From contig CAYUBS010000062.1 in NCBI GenBank assembly GCA_964443145.1, forward strand, positions 1 to 16,344: 16,344 nt of DNA, written 5' to 3'. Both the position numbers and the translations under genes were made by a program. Positions 1-6,532 of the stretch are shown one piece after another. Numbering within the stretch: the first letter of the stretch is position 1; each line of letters opens with the position of its first letter. The notes beneath the pieces were generated by a model. That model was not told the origin of the DNA. It worked only from the letters and a program-made list of their open reading frames with translations, and made no database searches. This DNA is from JAHEFT01 sp964443145. GTDB taxonomy: Bacteria; Pseudomonadota; Gammaproteobacteria; Xanthomonadales; SZUA-36.

Positions 1-1436
1 CCGGCTTTTACGGCATTACTTACTGGTACACCTTTCAGGTTTCAATGCTGGGACTGGGGCCGATCTTCAACGGTGACAACGAGCAGGTGAAACAGCGCGC
101 GGCGCAACTGCTCAAAGACGGAAAAGTCTTCGCCTTCGGCTTGTCGGAGCGGGAACACGGTGCTGATATCTATTCTTCCAGCATGGAGTTGGTCCCACAG
201 GCCGACGGCAGCTATCGGGCCAGTGGCAGCAAGTACTACATCGGCAATGGCAACGAGGCGGCGCTGGTCTCCACTTTTGGCAAGAACAGCGAAACCGGCG
301 AATACGTGTTCTTCGTGGTCGATTCGAAACACGAAAAATATGAATGCGTGAAAAACACCGTCAACGCGCAGAACTACGTGGCGGAGTACCGTCTGCATGA
401 CTACCCGATCAGTGAAGCTGACATCCTGAGCGTGGGCCGCAAGGCCTGGGACGACATGCTCAACACCATCAACTACTGTAAGTTCAACCTCGGCTTCGGC
501 TCGATCGGCCTGTGTACCCACGCGCTGTACGAATCGATCAACCACGCGGCTAACCGGGTGCTTTACGGCAAGCAGGTCACCGACTTCCCGCAGGTCAAAC
601 GCCTGTTCACCGATGCCTATTGCCGGCTGGTTGCAATGAAGATGTTTTCCTACCGTGCAACGGACTACCTGCGTAGCGCTTCGGCTAAGGACCGGCGCTA
701 CCTGCTGTTTAACCCGATCGTAAAAATGAAAGTAACGATGCAGGGCGAAAAGGTTGTCGACGATCTGTGGGACGTGATCGCCGCCAAGGGCTTTGAGGCC
801 GAGCCGTTTTTCGAAATTGCCGCCGTGGAAATCCGTGCGTTGCCGAAGCTGGAAGGCACGGCACACGTGAACATGGCGCTGATCGTCAAGTTCATGAAGA
901 ACTACCTGTTCGCCCCGGCAGAATACCCGGCAATCCCACACCGTACCGACAGCGCCGACGATACTTTTCTGTTTCACCAGGGGCCGACCAAGGGGCTCGG
1001 CGAAATCCAGTTCCATGATTACAACCTCACATACCGGCAATTTGACTTGCCCAATATCGAAGTGTTCAAGGCCCAGATCGATGGCCTGCGTAAATTGCTG
1101 ATGGTGGCTGGACCGGATGAGAAACAGATTCGGGACATCGACTACATGCTGAGCATGGGTGAGCTGTTCACACTGGTCGTCTACGGCCACCTGGTGCTGG
1201 AAAAAGCCCTGATGGAGAACACCGACCCGGACCTGCTGAACCAGGTATTCGACGTGTTTGTGCGTGATTTTTCAGCCTATGCCACCGGCCTGCACGGAAA
1301 ACCGGGTAATACCGATGCGCAACGCGCACTGATTCGCGAATTAATCATGGCGCCTGCTGCAAACCCGGACCAGTTCGAACGGGTCTGGCGCGAGCGAGTC
1401 TACGCACTCAACGGCCAGTACGAAATGGCGGGCTAA
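1..1436 (+). CDS. Acyl-CoA dehydrogenase family protein (5' end outside window)
   Basis: The reading frame is open from the first bases of the window (first whole codon at position 3), so the ATG at 45 is internal and the true start lies upstream. The product is a flavin-dependent acyl-CoA dehydrogenase, which would oxidise an acyl-CoA at the alpha-beta bond and pass electrons on through a flavoprotein carrier. Support is the middle-domain segment FAFGLSEREHGADI at 132-173, which sits where the family has its T-E-x-x-x-G-S-D flavin/substrate motif, followed by a beta-rich stretch with the KYYIGNGNEA segment, then a long helical C-terminal half. The visible part is about 477 residues, within the usual range. 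The substrate cannot be told from sequence. The gene ends with TAA 62 bases before the CotH-like gene on the same strand. The family call is firm; the exact subfamily is open. Confidence 0.85.
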   Translation, partial: GFYGITYWYTFQVSMLGLGPIFNGDNEQVKQRAAQLLKDGKVFAFGLSEREHGADIYSSSMELVPQADGSYRASGSKYYIGNGNEAALVSTFGKNSETGEYVFFVVDSKHEKYECVKNTVNAQNYVAEYRLHDYPISEADILSVGRKAWDDMLNTINYCKFNLGFGSIGLCTHALYESINHAANRVLYGKQVTDFPQVKRLFTDAYCRLVAMKMFSYRATDYLRSASAKDRRYLLFNPIVKMKVTMQGEKVVDDLWDVIAAKGFEAEPFFEIAAVEIRALPKLEGTAHVNMALIVKFMKNYLFAPAEYPAIPHRTDSADDTFLFHQGPTKGLGEIQFHDYNLTYRQFDLPNIEVFKAQIDGLRKLLMVAGPDEKQIRDIDYMLSMGELFTLVVYGHLVLEKALMENTDPDLLNQVFDVFVRDFSAYATGLHGKPGNTDAQRALIRELIMAPAANPDQFERVWRERVYALNGQYEMAG

Positions 1437-1470
1437 ATTTCAACAGGTAAGTTTTCTGTTTTCCGCTATG

Positions 1471-1491
1471 CTTTGTGGGTAACCCACAAGG
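1471..1491 (+). promoter_or_regulatory. Palindrome / hairpin overlapping the CotH-gene ribosome binding site
   Basis: TTGTGGG-TAA-CCCACAA at 1473-1489 is a perfect 7-bp inverted repeat around a 3-base centre. It extends to 9 pairs at 1471-1491 if one U-G pair is allowed. The right arm contains the AAGG (1488-1491) that lies 7 bases before the ATG at 1499, so as RNA the stem would cover the Shine-Dalgarno sequence. As DNA it could be an operator. A weak -10-like TATGCT lies at 1467-1472 with no convincing -35. The structure is seen; either role is inference. Confidence 0.45.
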
Positions 1492-1498
1492 CGAACAT

Positions 1499-3220
1499 AT
1501 GCGAAATACACTTTCGGCCCTGCTCGTATTATTTCTTGCTTCCTCCCTCCAGGCCACAGAACCCACCACTGCAGATACTCTTTTCGACGCCAACCACCTG
1601 ATCCAGGTTGAGGTTACGATGGCGCCGGAAGACTGGCGGGAACTGCGAATCAGCCACCGGGTGACGGGGGAGAATTTCTCGCAAATCGTCGAGAAACCGT
1701 ACGAGTACTATCCCGCGAATATCGTGATTGACGGACAAGCGATTCAGTCCGTCGGCATCCGAAAAAAGGGCTTTTTTGGTTCTGCAATCTCCACCCGCCC
1801 CTCGCTGAAATTCAAGCTGGACAAGTACGTGGACGACCAGGAGTTCGCCGGCCAGGACATGCTGACCTTCAATAACAACAACCAGGACCCAACCATGGCC
1901 CAATCCGTCATGGTGTACGGCTTCATGAACGAGGCAGGTGCAAAGTCTCCGCGCAGCAACCTGGGTCGGATCATCGTCAATGGAGAGGACCTGGGGGTAT
2001 ACACCCACGTGGAATCCGTCCGCAAACCTTTCATCAAGCGACTGTTCGGGAAATCCAAGGGCGACCTGTGGGAAGGCTATGCCGGGGACTTCACTGAAAG
2101 CGAATACAACCGCATCGTTCACAAGTGGGGCAAAGATGACGACAGCGAAACCCTGCAGGTATTGTATGACCTGTTGCAGAGCCCGGAACCGATTCCGCTG
2201 TCCGCCTTTGAACAACTGATCGACGTCGACGCATTCATCACCCTGTGGGCCAGCGAAGTCCTGATCGGCCATTGGGATGGCTATGCCAGCAACCGCAATA
2301 ACTTCTATATCTTTCGTGCAAAAAAGTCGGGCTTGTTCTATTTCACACCCTGGGGCCCCGATTCCGCTTTCTCGGATCCGGGCCCGTTTCTGCCGAGTGG
2401 GCTGCCCAAGTCGTTCAAGGCCCGCGGCTACCTGTGTGAACGGCTTTGGGAATTACCGCAAGTTCGGGCCGGCTACCGAACAGAGATGCAGCGCCTGCTG
2501 AATGATGTCTGGAATGAGAAGAAGATGCTGGCCCAGTTGCAGCAGGTCCGTACACTGGCCGAACCCTACAGCACGTCAGCCCCGGCAGCGGTGGAGAAAG
2601 GCAGCCTGTCCATCGCCAGGTATATCGATACCCGGCGAGCGGAAGTGCAGGCGGAACTCGATTTGCCGGCGGTCGACTGGCCCAATCCCAGTGCGGCTGC
2701 GGATCATGGGCCAGGTACGGTACTGGAGGTCTCCGGCGAGTTCACTTCAGTGTTCACAGTACCCCCCGCAGAACCCGCTGACAGTAGCGATAGCGAAACC
2801 GCAATTTTTGCGACCATCCCGGCCAGCCTGCTCGGAACCGGCGGGGCGAATATTGAATTCACGATCGACGGTGCTCCAAATCAGCCATTCACCCAATACG
2901 GTGTGCGCACTACCCCGGGTAACCCGGACTTTATCCGCAAGGGCTACCCGGTGGTTGAAATCATCGCCCATTCAGAGTCGGGCCACCCGCCGTGGCGGCT
3001 AACCCTGATCCTGGACCCCTATCAACTGGTGAAAGGCAGGAATGAACTGGAAATCGACCATTTCACAGTCTGGGCCCAGTTGACCCAGGGTGAGCCGGAT
3101 TCAGACGAGGTAAAAACCAAGGCCTTTGGCATCAGCGGTACGCTGGTGCTCGACGAATTCTCGCTGCAACCCGGCGCCCCGGTTTCCGGCCGGTTTAGGT
3201 TGAAAACAGGGGGGTTCTAA
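1499..3220 (+). CDS. Exported CotH-family kinase-like protein
   Basis: This 573-residue protein belongs to the CotH family, named after the Bacillus spore-coat kinase, which phosphorylates proteins using ATP. The start is placed at the ATG at 1499, not the in-frame GTG at 1475, because 1499 gives a clean Sec signal peptide (MRNTLSALLVLFLASSLQA) and has AAGG 7 bases upstream. The family body covers roughly residues 30-380: a VGIRKKG and RPSLKFKLDKY region near 85-110, then GHWDGYASNRNNFY at 257-270 and FTPWGPDSAF at 282-291. Asp260 and Asp288 are the likely equivalents of the two catalytic aspartates known in CotH. Residues about 400-573 form an additional beta-rich region I do not recognise. 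The gene converges on the cupin gene, and the two stops overlap. CotH homologues also occur in non-sporulating bacteria with unknown targets. Family sure; kinase activity here inferred. Confidence 0.85.
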   Translation: MRNTLSALLVLFLASSLQATEPTTADTLFDANHLIQVEVTMAPEDWRELRISHRVTGENFSQIVEKPYEYYPANIVIDGQAIQSVGIRKKGFFGSAISTRPSLKFKLDKYVDDQEFAGQDMLTFNNNNQDPTMAQSVMVYGFMNEAGAKSPRSNLGRIIVNGEDLGVYTHVESVRKPFIKRLFGKSKGDLWEGYAGDFTESEYNRIVHKWGKDDDSETLQVLYDLLQSPEPIPLSAFEQLIDVDAFITLWASEVLIGHWDGYASNRNNFYIFRAKKSGLFYFTPWGPDSAFSDPGPFLPSGLPKSFKARGYLCERLWELPQVRAGYRTEMQRLLNDVWNEKKMLAQLQQVRTLAEPYSTSAPAAVEKGSLSIARYIDTRRAEVQAELDLPAVDWPNPSAAADHGPGTVLEVSGEFTSVFTVPPAEPADSSDSETAIFATIPASLLGTGGANIEFTIDGAPNQPFTQYGVRTTPGNPDFIRKGYPVVEIIAHSESGHPPWRLTLILDPYQLVKGRNELEIDHFTVWAQLTQGEPDSDEVKTKAFGISGTLVLDEFSLQPGAPVSGRFRLKTGGF

Positions 3221-3516
3221 TCATAGTGGACAGCCAGCCAGACGGTTTCCTGTGACTCATCCGTCCATGCCACCCGGTGCTTCGCATGCGCCGGGATATC
3301 AAGCCAATCCCCGGGTTCCATGTTCTCTACCCGCCCGTCCTCAAACTCAAGCCGTGCGGCACCTTTAAGCACCAGCACAAACTCGTTTCGTTGCTGGTCA
3401 TACCAACCCTTCTCAGGAGAAGTGTGCCCCCTGGAGACGATGCGCTCAATGTGCACATGATCTGATTCAACGAGGGTATCGAACCGCTCCTCCGGGATGT
3501 GCCTGGCTATGTTCAG
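3217..3516 (-). CDS. Small cupin-domain protein, probable CTG start coupled to the DUF3604 gene
   Basis: This is a single-domain cupin of 99 residues if started at CTG 3516, or 79 from the in-frame GTG at 3456. The longer form is preferred because its first 20 residues (LNIARHIPEERFDTLVESDH) resemble the usual N-terminus of this small cupin group just before the conserved IERIVSRGHTSP. The 79-residue form would lose that strand. The CTG would overlap the TGA of the upstream gene as CTGA, copying the common ATGA coupling arrangement. There is no ATG in frame. Cupin signs are the first beta motif around NEFVLVLKG and the second motif PGDWLDIPAHAKHRV. The usual metal-binding histidines of the first motif are mostly absent (N-E-F in place of H-x-H), so metal binding is doubtful. 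It lies immediately downstream of the DUF3604 gene, and its stop overlaps the CotH-gene stop. Function unknown. Confidence 0.7.
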   Translation of the reverse strand: MNIARHIPEERFDTLVESDHVHIERIVSRGHTSPEKGWYDQQRNEFVLVLKGAARLEFEDGRVENMEPGDWLDIPAHAKHRVAWTDESQETVWLAVHYD

Positions 3517-5435
3517 GGCGTATACCAGATCGGCGCGGTATAAGCCCGTTCCTGGCCCATGGTTTCGGCGCCTTCGGGGAGGTCAATTCCAAAGCGAAAC
3601 GCATCGTAGACTACCCAGCGTGGAGTTGGGATTTCCAGCACACGGGCGTAGTAGAAGGCACTCTGCTTCGGATCGAAATCCGGATCGGTCCAGACCGTGC
3701 CAAGCTCTGATTTCCCGATTGTATTGGTCCAGTTAGCCGCTTCAATATCTACCGTGTTGCCAACAGGGGGCAGGTTGCCGTTGCTGTCCATTTCGCGCCC
3801 TGAAGACCAGGCCACGTTGTAGACTTTCTCATGTGTCTTGCCCCTGGCGTCCAGCCAGCCTTTCACGATCTGTATACGGTCAAGATTGGCGCCAATGGCG
3901 TCGCGTAATGCGTAGACCATGAAGGTAGGTGCGGTGGCATTTTTCGCCGGACGCAAATCGCCGCCCATCGGCACGCCTTTTTCATAGCCACGGAAAGCGG
4001 GAGCGCGGCTGTTCATATCGTCGATCGTATAGTCCCAGCCGCCGAAAAACCTCACTATGATGCGCGGGCCGGTGGTTCCATAGACTTCCTTACGTTTCAT
4101 GGCGTCCCAAATGGCCGCGCGCGTGTTCTCCTTTGCCCAAATGCCGGTATAGCCTGAGGCCACCAGTTGGTAGCCTTGAAACACACCATTGTCTGTCTCG
4201 GTAAATGGGTGCAGCATGCGTGTGGGTGAGGGCTCGGCATTGGTCGCCTTACCGAAGAAGTTTTCTTCCTCTACAGCCGTCAGCGCAGTGTGGCTGTCGG
4301 TGGAACCAATCAAGCCAAACTTATACGGATTGGTACCGAGTTTCTCCTCCAGCAGAAGTCCGTTCTTGAGGGCTTCGCGGGCGTACTCATATTGCAGCAT
4401 GTCTTCGGTTTTAGCCTCGGACAGATCCAGGTTACCGGCATCCCAGGTTTCATAATTGGCGAAGGCGTCATCCGGCGACAGCAAGGGGTGTGTTTCGCCA
4501 TCGCCCTTGATCTGTGTGACCTCGTACATCGGTTCCCAGCGGGCGCGCAATTCGACGTAATTTTTATCGATTTTACGGCCGGTATACTGCTTGTCGACCG
4601 GAAACATGATGCCGTTTGACAGGTTGCCGTTGTGGGCCAGCGCAAGGGCGGAACCACCACTTTTGGCCTCATAATTCTCCAGGTAGGCATAGAGATCGAG
4701 TGGGTCGGTTGAACCCATAGGCGCCTGGGTTGTATACGGTACTACTTGCCCAGCCTTCTCACCGCCTTCACGGAAGATCACGTTGCGGTGCATGTTGTTA
4801 CCCTTAACCAGTGACGTCCACTCAAAACCGATGAAGGCGGTAAACGAGCCCGGATCGTTGAACCGTTCAGCCGCATCGACCACTTTTTCCCAGATCGATT
4901 CATAGGTTCTTCCACCGGGCGAGAACTCAGCCATCATCTGCTGGTTGATCTTACCTTGCGAGAAGGTGGTGATCAGATCCAGCGCAGCGGCTACCGACGC
5001 GTCTCCACCCTTCTGCAAACCCTCGTACCAGCGCTTGCCCTGTTCATACTTGATGATTTCCGGGTCGCCCGCGTTCATGGCAGAGAAGAAACCCATGCCA
5101 TCGGAGTGATCGGCGATCACCATCCAGTCAAGCGGGCGGCCCAGTTTGGCCGGTTGGCCACTTGAAGCCATGACCTGCTCACCCCTTGCAAAGCGGTAGG
5201 CCTCGTCCAGGCCCAGGCGCGCACCGAACAGGCCCGCATCCATTGAAAGACCGGTATGTAAATGAGTATCACCCCAGAAAACCTGGCTGGGAAAGCTACG
5301 CTCGGCATAGGGTGAATACGCTTTGCCGGGATACAGGCCGGAAAGCGATTCTGCTGATGGCTCGATTTGTGCCAACGCGGTTGTCGCTGAAACAATGAGC
5401 AGGAATAAACTGAAGAATTTAGATTTGAAGGACAT
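3513..5435 (-). CDS. Exported DUF3604 protein (PHP-like metal-dependent hydrolase family)
   Basis: This is a 640-residue full-length member of DUF3604, a large family related to PHP-type metallohydrolases with no settled reaction. Residues 1-22 are a Sec signal peptide (hydrophobic core SLFLLIVSATTALA), so it acts in the periplasm or outside. Probable metal-binding motifs occur in the expected order: GDTHLHT at 55-61, ADHSD at 108-112, AHNGN at 267-271 and STDSHT at 378-383. Then come the family hallmarks YGTTGPR at 452-458 and a C-terminal ERAYTAPIWYTP. No strong Shine-Dalgarno is seen before the ATG at 5435. The small cupin follows with an apparent 3-base overlap and is probably co-transcribed. 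Family membership is very secure; substrate is unknown, with phosphoester hydrolysis only a guess from the PHP relationship. Confidence 0.92.
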   Translation of the reverse strand: MSFKSKFFSLFLLIVSATTALAQIEPSAESLSGLYPGKAYSPYAERSFPSQVFWGDTHLHTGLSMDAGLFGARLGLDEAYRFARGEQVMASSGQPAKLGRPLDWMVIADHSDGMGFFSAMNAGDPEIIKYEQGKRWYEGLQKGGDASVAAALDLITTFSQGKINQQMMAEFSPGGRTYESIWEKVVDAAERFNDPGSFTAFIGFEWTSLVKGNNMHRNVIFREGGEKAGQVVPYTTQAPMGSTDPLDLYAYLENYEAKSGGSALALAHNGNLSNGIMFPVDKQYTGRKIDKNYVELRARWEPMYEVTQIKGDGETHPLLSPDDAFANYETWDAGNLDLSEAKTEDMLQYEYAREALKNGLLLEEKLGTNPYKFGLIGSTDSHTALTAVEEENFFGKATNAEPSPTRMLHPFTETDNGVFQGYQLVASGYTGIWAKENTRAAIWDAMKRKEVYGTTGPRIIVRFFGGWDYTIDDMNSRAPAFRGYEKGVPMGGDLRPAKNATAPTFMVYALRDAIGANLDRIQIVKGWLDARGKTHEKVYNVAWSSGREMDSNGNLPPVGNTVDIEAANWTNTIGKSELGTVWTDPDFDPKQSAFYYARVLEIPTPRWVVYDAFRFGIDLPEGAETMGQERAYTAPIWYTP

Positions 5436-5520
5436 GTTGGATACTCGTGTAAGAAAACTAAAGGGTTAACTTACCAGAATACGCTTTTCATGGCGGACTG
5501 AGTAGTGTGCGACGACATCC
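5436..5520. other. Divergent intergenic region between DUF3604 and RidA-like genes
   Basis: These 85 bases separate two divergently read genes and must hold the 5' signals of both. I see no convincing -35/-10 pair, no strong palindrome beyond a GTTAAC, and no good Shine-Dalgarno for either gene. Confidence 0.4.
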
Positions 5521-5940
5521 ATGCACTACAATCATCTGATGAAAAACAAAACGTCCATACGACAAAACATTTCGTCCGGTTCGCCGTGGGAAACCGCGGT
5601 GGCCTACTCAAGGGCCGTTAATGTGAATGGTCACGTTTTCGTTGCCGGCACAACCGCGTCGAACGAATCTGGAGAGGTGCAATCACCCGGCGATCCGTTT
5701 GGTCAGACGGTTTTTATTCTGCAAAAGATTGAGCAGGCGCTGGCAGAGTGTGGTGGCTCATTAGCCGATGTCGTGCGAACCCGCATCTTCGTGACGAATA
5801 TCGAACAGTGGGAAGAAATCGGACGGGCCCACCAGCAATTCTTTGCCGGCATCAACCCCGCCTGCACGATGGTGGAAGTAAGCCGCCTGGTCAGCGACGG
5901 CTTGCTGGTCGAGATCGAAGCAGACGCGCTTATTGTTTAG
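5521..5940 (+). CDS. RidA (YjgF/YER057c/UK114) family protein, atypical active site
   Basis: This is a 139-residue protein spanning the whole RidA fold, a cytosolic trimer whose founding members hydrolyse reactive 2-iminoacids. Recognisable parts are HVFVAGTTAS, the DPFGQTVFILQKIEQAL helix, VVRTRIFVTN and the C-terminal VEIEADALIV containing the usual glutamates. In active RidA the segment P-A-R-S-C-V-E-V carries the arginine that binds the imine carboxylate; here it reads PACTMVEV, with Cys115 at that place. Known family members without this arginine lack iminoacid deaminase activity, so a different role is likely. The start could be ATG 5521 or ATG 5539; neither has a clear ribosome site, and the family usually begins close to the second. 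The 3' end overlaps the convergent small exported-protein gene by 11 bases. Family sure; function unknown. Confidence 0.9.
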   Translation: MHYNHLMKNKTSIRQNISSGSPWETAVAYSRAVNVNGHVFVAGTTASNESGEVQSPGDPFGQTVFILQKIEQALAECGGSLADVVRTRIFVTNIEQWEEIGRAHQQFFAGINPACTMVEVSRLVSDGLLVEIEADALIV

Positions 5941-6532
5941 GCACTTCCTGCAAAGTCAGGGCAACCGCTTCAGTGTAAGTCACCACGACCAGGTCACCGA
6001 CATCGGCCTTTTTCAGATTCTCCGGATCTTGCGCAACGTACTGCTTGATGTTGCCTTCTCCCCATTTCAACTTGAAGGTCGAGTCCTCCAGGTTAATCTC
6101 TTCAACCGTGGCCATGCTGATGGTGGTCTCGGACGCAACCATGCCGGGCAATTCGCTCTCCGGTGCGCGTTTCATGACAGACATGCTACCGCCGCCGGGC
6201 TTGATACCGTCGTTGGCGAACACTTCAAGGGTCAGGTTCTGAACGTATTCGGCCAGAACGATATCGCCCACTTCCACTTCGCCCATCCGCCTCGCGCCTT
6301 CACCCAGCATGATGGTTCGCTCGCCACCCTGGGGACCGCGCAGCGTCACACTGCGGGCTTCCATATCGATGGCGGTAACCTGCGCCGTCAGCTTCATTTT
6401 CTGCGTGGTCGAAATGGATGGCTTGTCCGTCGCGGCTGCCTGCTCGGCCTGGATGGTTGTTACTGAAAGTATTCCGGTCAGGGCGATTGCCCACAGCTTG
6501 CTCGTCATCAAATTTTTGCTCCGATTATTCAT
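5930..6532 (-). CDS. Small exported protein with two tandem beta-repeats, unknown function
   Basis: This 200-residue protein has a Sec signal peptide (hydrophobic core WAIALTGILSVTTIQA) and two related halves. The first is about residues 47-105 (TAQVTAIDMEARSVTLRG ... VEVGDIVLAEYVQNLTLEV). The second is about 137-197 (ATVEEINLEDSTFKLKWG ... ADVGDLVVVTYTEAVALTL). Each half has the same plan: a strand pair, a D/E-x-x-x-x-x-x-L turn, then V-G-D-x-V-x-x-x-Y, suggesting duplication of a small beta-barrel. I know of similar uncharacterised periplasmic proteins but cannot name a function. The ATG at 6532 overlaps the fusion-transporter stop by 8 bases (ATGAATAA), which implies translational coupling. 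The in-frame ATG at 6508 has GGAG ten bases upstream and gives a shorter leader, so it is a real alternative start. Confidence 0.75.
   Translation of the reverse strand: MNNRSKNLMTSKLWAIALTGILSVTTIQAEQAAATDKPSISTTQKMKLTAQVTAIDMEARSVTLRGPQGGERTIMLGEGARRMGEVEVGDIVLAEYVQNLTLEVFANDGIKPGGGSMSVMKRAPESELPGMVASETTISMATVEEINLEDSTFKLKWGEGNIKQYVAQDPENLKKADVGDLVVVTYTEAVALTLQEVPKQ

Noticed and set aside
42..1190. Long open frame (382 codons) on the - strand opposite the acyl-CoA dehydrogenase
   Set aside because: It is fully antisense to a well-supported gene. Its translation is rich in His, Val, Arg and Gln, as expected from the complement of a GC-rich coding frame, and shows no domain or signal.
1475..1498. 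GTG at 1475 as the start of the CotH-family protein
   Set aside because: It would put eight non-hydrophobic residues ahead of a good signal peptide and start inside the palindrome. ATG 1499 has a ribosome site.
1529..2272. 247-codon open frame on the - strand opposite the CotH-family gene
   Set aside because: It is antisense to clear CotH motifs, and its composition is that of a frame shadow.
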